From positions 62,001 to 126,000 of the forward strand of contig NZ_LYPA01000047.1 of the NCBI RefSeq assembly GCF_001675045.1: 64,000 nucleotides of DNA, in the 5' to 3' direction. Both the position numbers and the translations under genes were made by a program. The notes under the pieces are model-generated. The model did no database searches. It was not told the origin of the DNA and saw only the letters and a list, made by a program, of their open reading frames with translations. This DNA is from Paenibacillus oryzae (GTDB lineage Bacteria; Bacillota; Bacilli; Paenibacillales; Paenibacillaceae). How positions within the stretch are numbered: position 1 is the stretch's first letter; each line of letters opens with the position of its first letter. This document shows, in pieces, positions 63,106 to 64,000 of this stretch.

Positions 63106-64000
63106 ATGAGGAACAAGATAGTAGCGGGGGTTTTGACCTTTTTGTCCGCAGCGGTCATCGTAACAGGCTGCGGCGGTACAAATGGCGGGACCAAGGGTGA
63201 AAATAACAGCGGGACTAACGGCGCCTCGCCGAGTGCTTCCGCCGAAGCGACGGCGAAGCCGGAAAAGAGCGGGGTTGTTAATGTGTTTACGGCCCGGCAT
63301 TATGATATCGACTTCGCCATGTTCGATCAGTTCGAGAAAGAAACCGGTATTACTGTGAATGAGATTAAAGGAACAGCGGAAGAGCTTGTGGAGCGCATGA
63401 AGCGTGAAGGAGAAAGCTCGGAAGCAGATCTTTTCATTACAGTGGATGGCGGGGTTCTGAACTATGCAAAAGAAAGCGGCGTGCTTCAGCCAATCGAATC
63501 GGAGACTCTTTTCTCCAATGTGCCGGAGAAATTCCGTGACAAGGATAACAACTGGGTAGCGCTGGCCTCCCGAGCGCGCGTTATTGTGTATGCAAAGGAT
63601 CGTGTTAAGCCGGAGCAGCTATCAACCTATGAGGCATTGGCTGAACCACAGTGGAAGGGCAAGGTAGTGGCGCGTTCCTCCACGAATATGTATAATCAGT
63701 CGCTTATTGCTTCTTTTATTGAATTAAACGGAGAAGCCAAGACGGAAGAATGGGCAAAAGGCATTGTCGCCAACTTCGCCCGCGATCCCGAAGGCGGAGA
63801 CCGCGACCAGGCAAAAGCGCTTGCGGCTGGCATTGCGGATGTAGCGATTATGAATACCTATTACGTCGGCCAGATGCTTCATTCCAAGGATGCGGAAGAA
63901 GTGAAGGTGGCGGAAAATATCGGCGTCTTTTTCCCGAATCAGGAAACGACAGGCACTCACCTCAATATTAGCGGCATCGGCCTTGCCGCTCACGCCAAAA
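63106..64000 (+). CDS. Fe(III) ABC transporter substrate-binding lipoprotein, 3' truncated by window
   Basis: Open to the window edge, 298 codons visible. A signal peptide ends in lipobox VTGC (Cys near residue 22), then a Gly/Asn/Ser/Ala linker to about residue 55. The rest matches FbpA/FutA-type iron-binding proteins: VVNVFTARHYDIDFAMFDQF, a segment with the conserved His-Tyr pair, and later NTYYVGQMLHS with paired tyrosines that can bind Fe(III). GAGAGGG precedes the ATG. The Fur box and adjacent two-component system support iron control. Permease and ATPase genes probably follow outside the window. Confidence 0.9.
   Translation, partial: MRNKIVAGVLTFLSAAVIVTGCGGTNGGTKGENNSGTNGASPSASAEATAKPEKSGVVNVFTARHYDIDFAMFDQFEKETGITVNEIKGTAEELVERMKREGESSEADLFITVDGGVLNYAKESGVLQPIESETLFSNVPEKFRDKDNNWVALASRARVIVYAKDRVKPEQLSTYEALAEPQWKGKVVARSSTNMYNQSLIASFIELNGEAKTEEWAKGIVANFARDPEGGDRDQAKALAAGIADVAIMNTYYVGQMLHSKDAEEVKVAENIGVFFPNQETTGTHLNISGIGLAAHAK

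Overview
The window looks like a chromosomal segment of a spore-forming, Gram-positive member of the Bacillota, most likely Paenibacillus or a close relative. The reasons are strong AGGAGG-type ribosome binding sites, frequent TTG starts, spore-related genes (a LytH-like peptidase beside lipA, ylbJ), the ccpN/PPDK-regulator pair, a YesM/YesN-type sugar locus, SLH-anchored surface proteins and Fur-type iron control. No rRNA, tRNA, phage, CRISPR or complete transposase gene was found.

Layout. 1-9.6 kb is housekeeping and sporulation: LytH-like endopeptidase, lipA, a yutD-like gene, NAD kinase, ylbJ, truncated haemoglobin, a DUF2225 protein, two small conserved genes and oligoendopeptidase F. 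9.9-12.0 kb holds ccpN, the PPDK regulatory kinase and ndk. 12.2-22.6 kb is a Tad/Flp-type pilus operon: TadZ-like, TadA, TadB, TadC, a Flp1-like pilin, TadE-like proteins, a DUF5702 protein, a prepilin peptidase and an FHA protein. 22.7-34.9 kb is mixed metabolism: a lipoprotein, a DUF2621 protein, endonuclease IV, purU, tkt, ppnP, an AraC regulator divergent from a Gfo/Idh/MocA oxidoreductase, a DUF420 protein, pgi and an IMPACT protein. 35.1-39.2 kb is a sulfate ABC importer. 39.3-41.0 kb is a WYL regulator divergent from an S51 peptidase. 41.0-50.8 kb is an oligosaccharide locus: GH3 glycosidase and two permeases on the minus strand, and a two-component system plus binding lipoprotein on the plus strand. 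51.7-59.8 kb holds two neighbouring surface genes, one encoding a cohesin-SLH protein and one a 2048-residue double-GH43 enzyme ending in a dockerin. 60.2-64 kb is an iron section: fur, a two-component system with a Fur-like box inside its promoter, and a Fe(III)-binding lipoprotein cut by the window end.

The most unusual features are these. (1) The cohesin-SLH/dockerin-GH43 pair looks like a minimal surface-docked enzyme system. (2) Intergenic palindrome arrays have a helically phased period: exactly 52 bp at two loci sharing the same palindrome, and 51/61/51 bp at a third locus with a different palindrome. All three lie in long gaps between convergent genes. (3) A 165-bp MITE-like element occurs in three copies, with a possible solo end inside the ccpN leader, where the only well-placed start codon is ATT.
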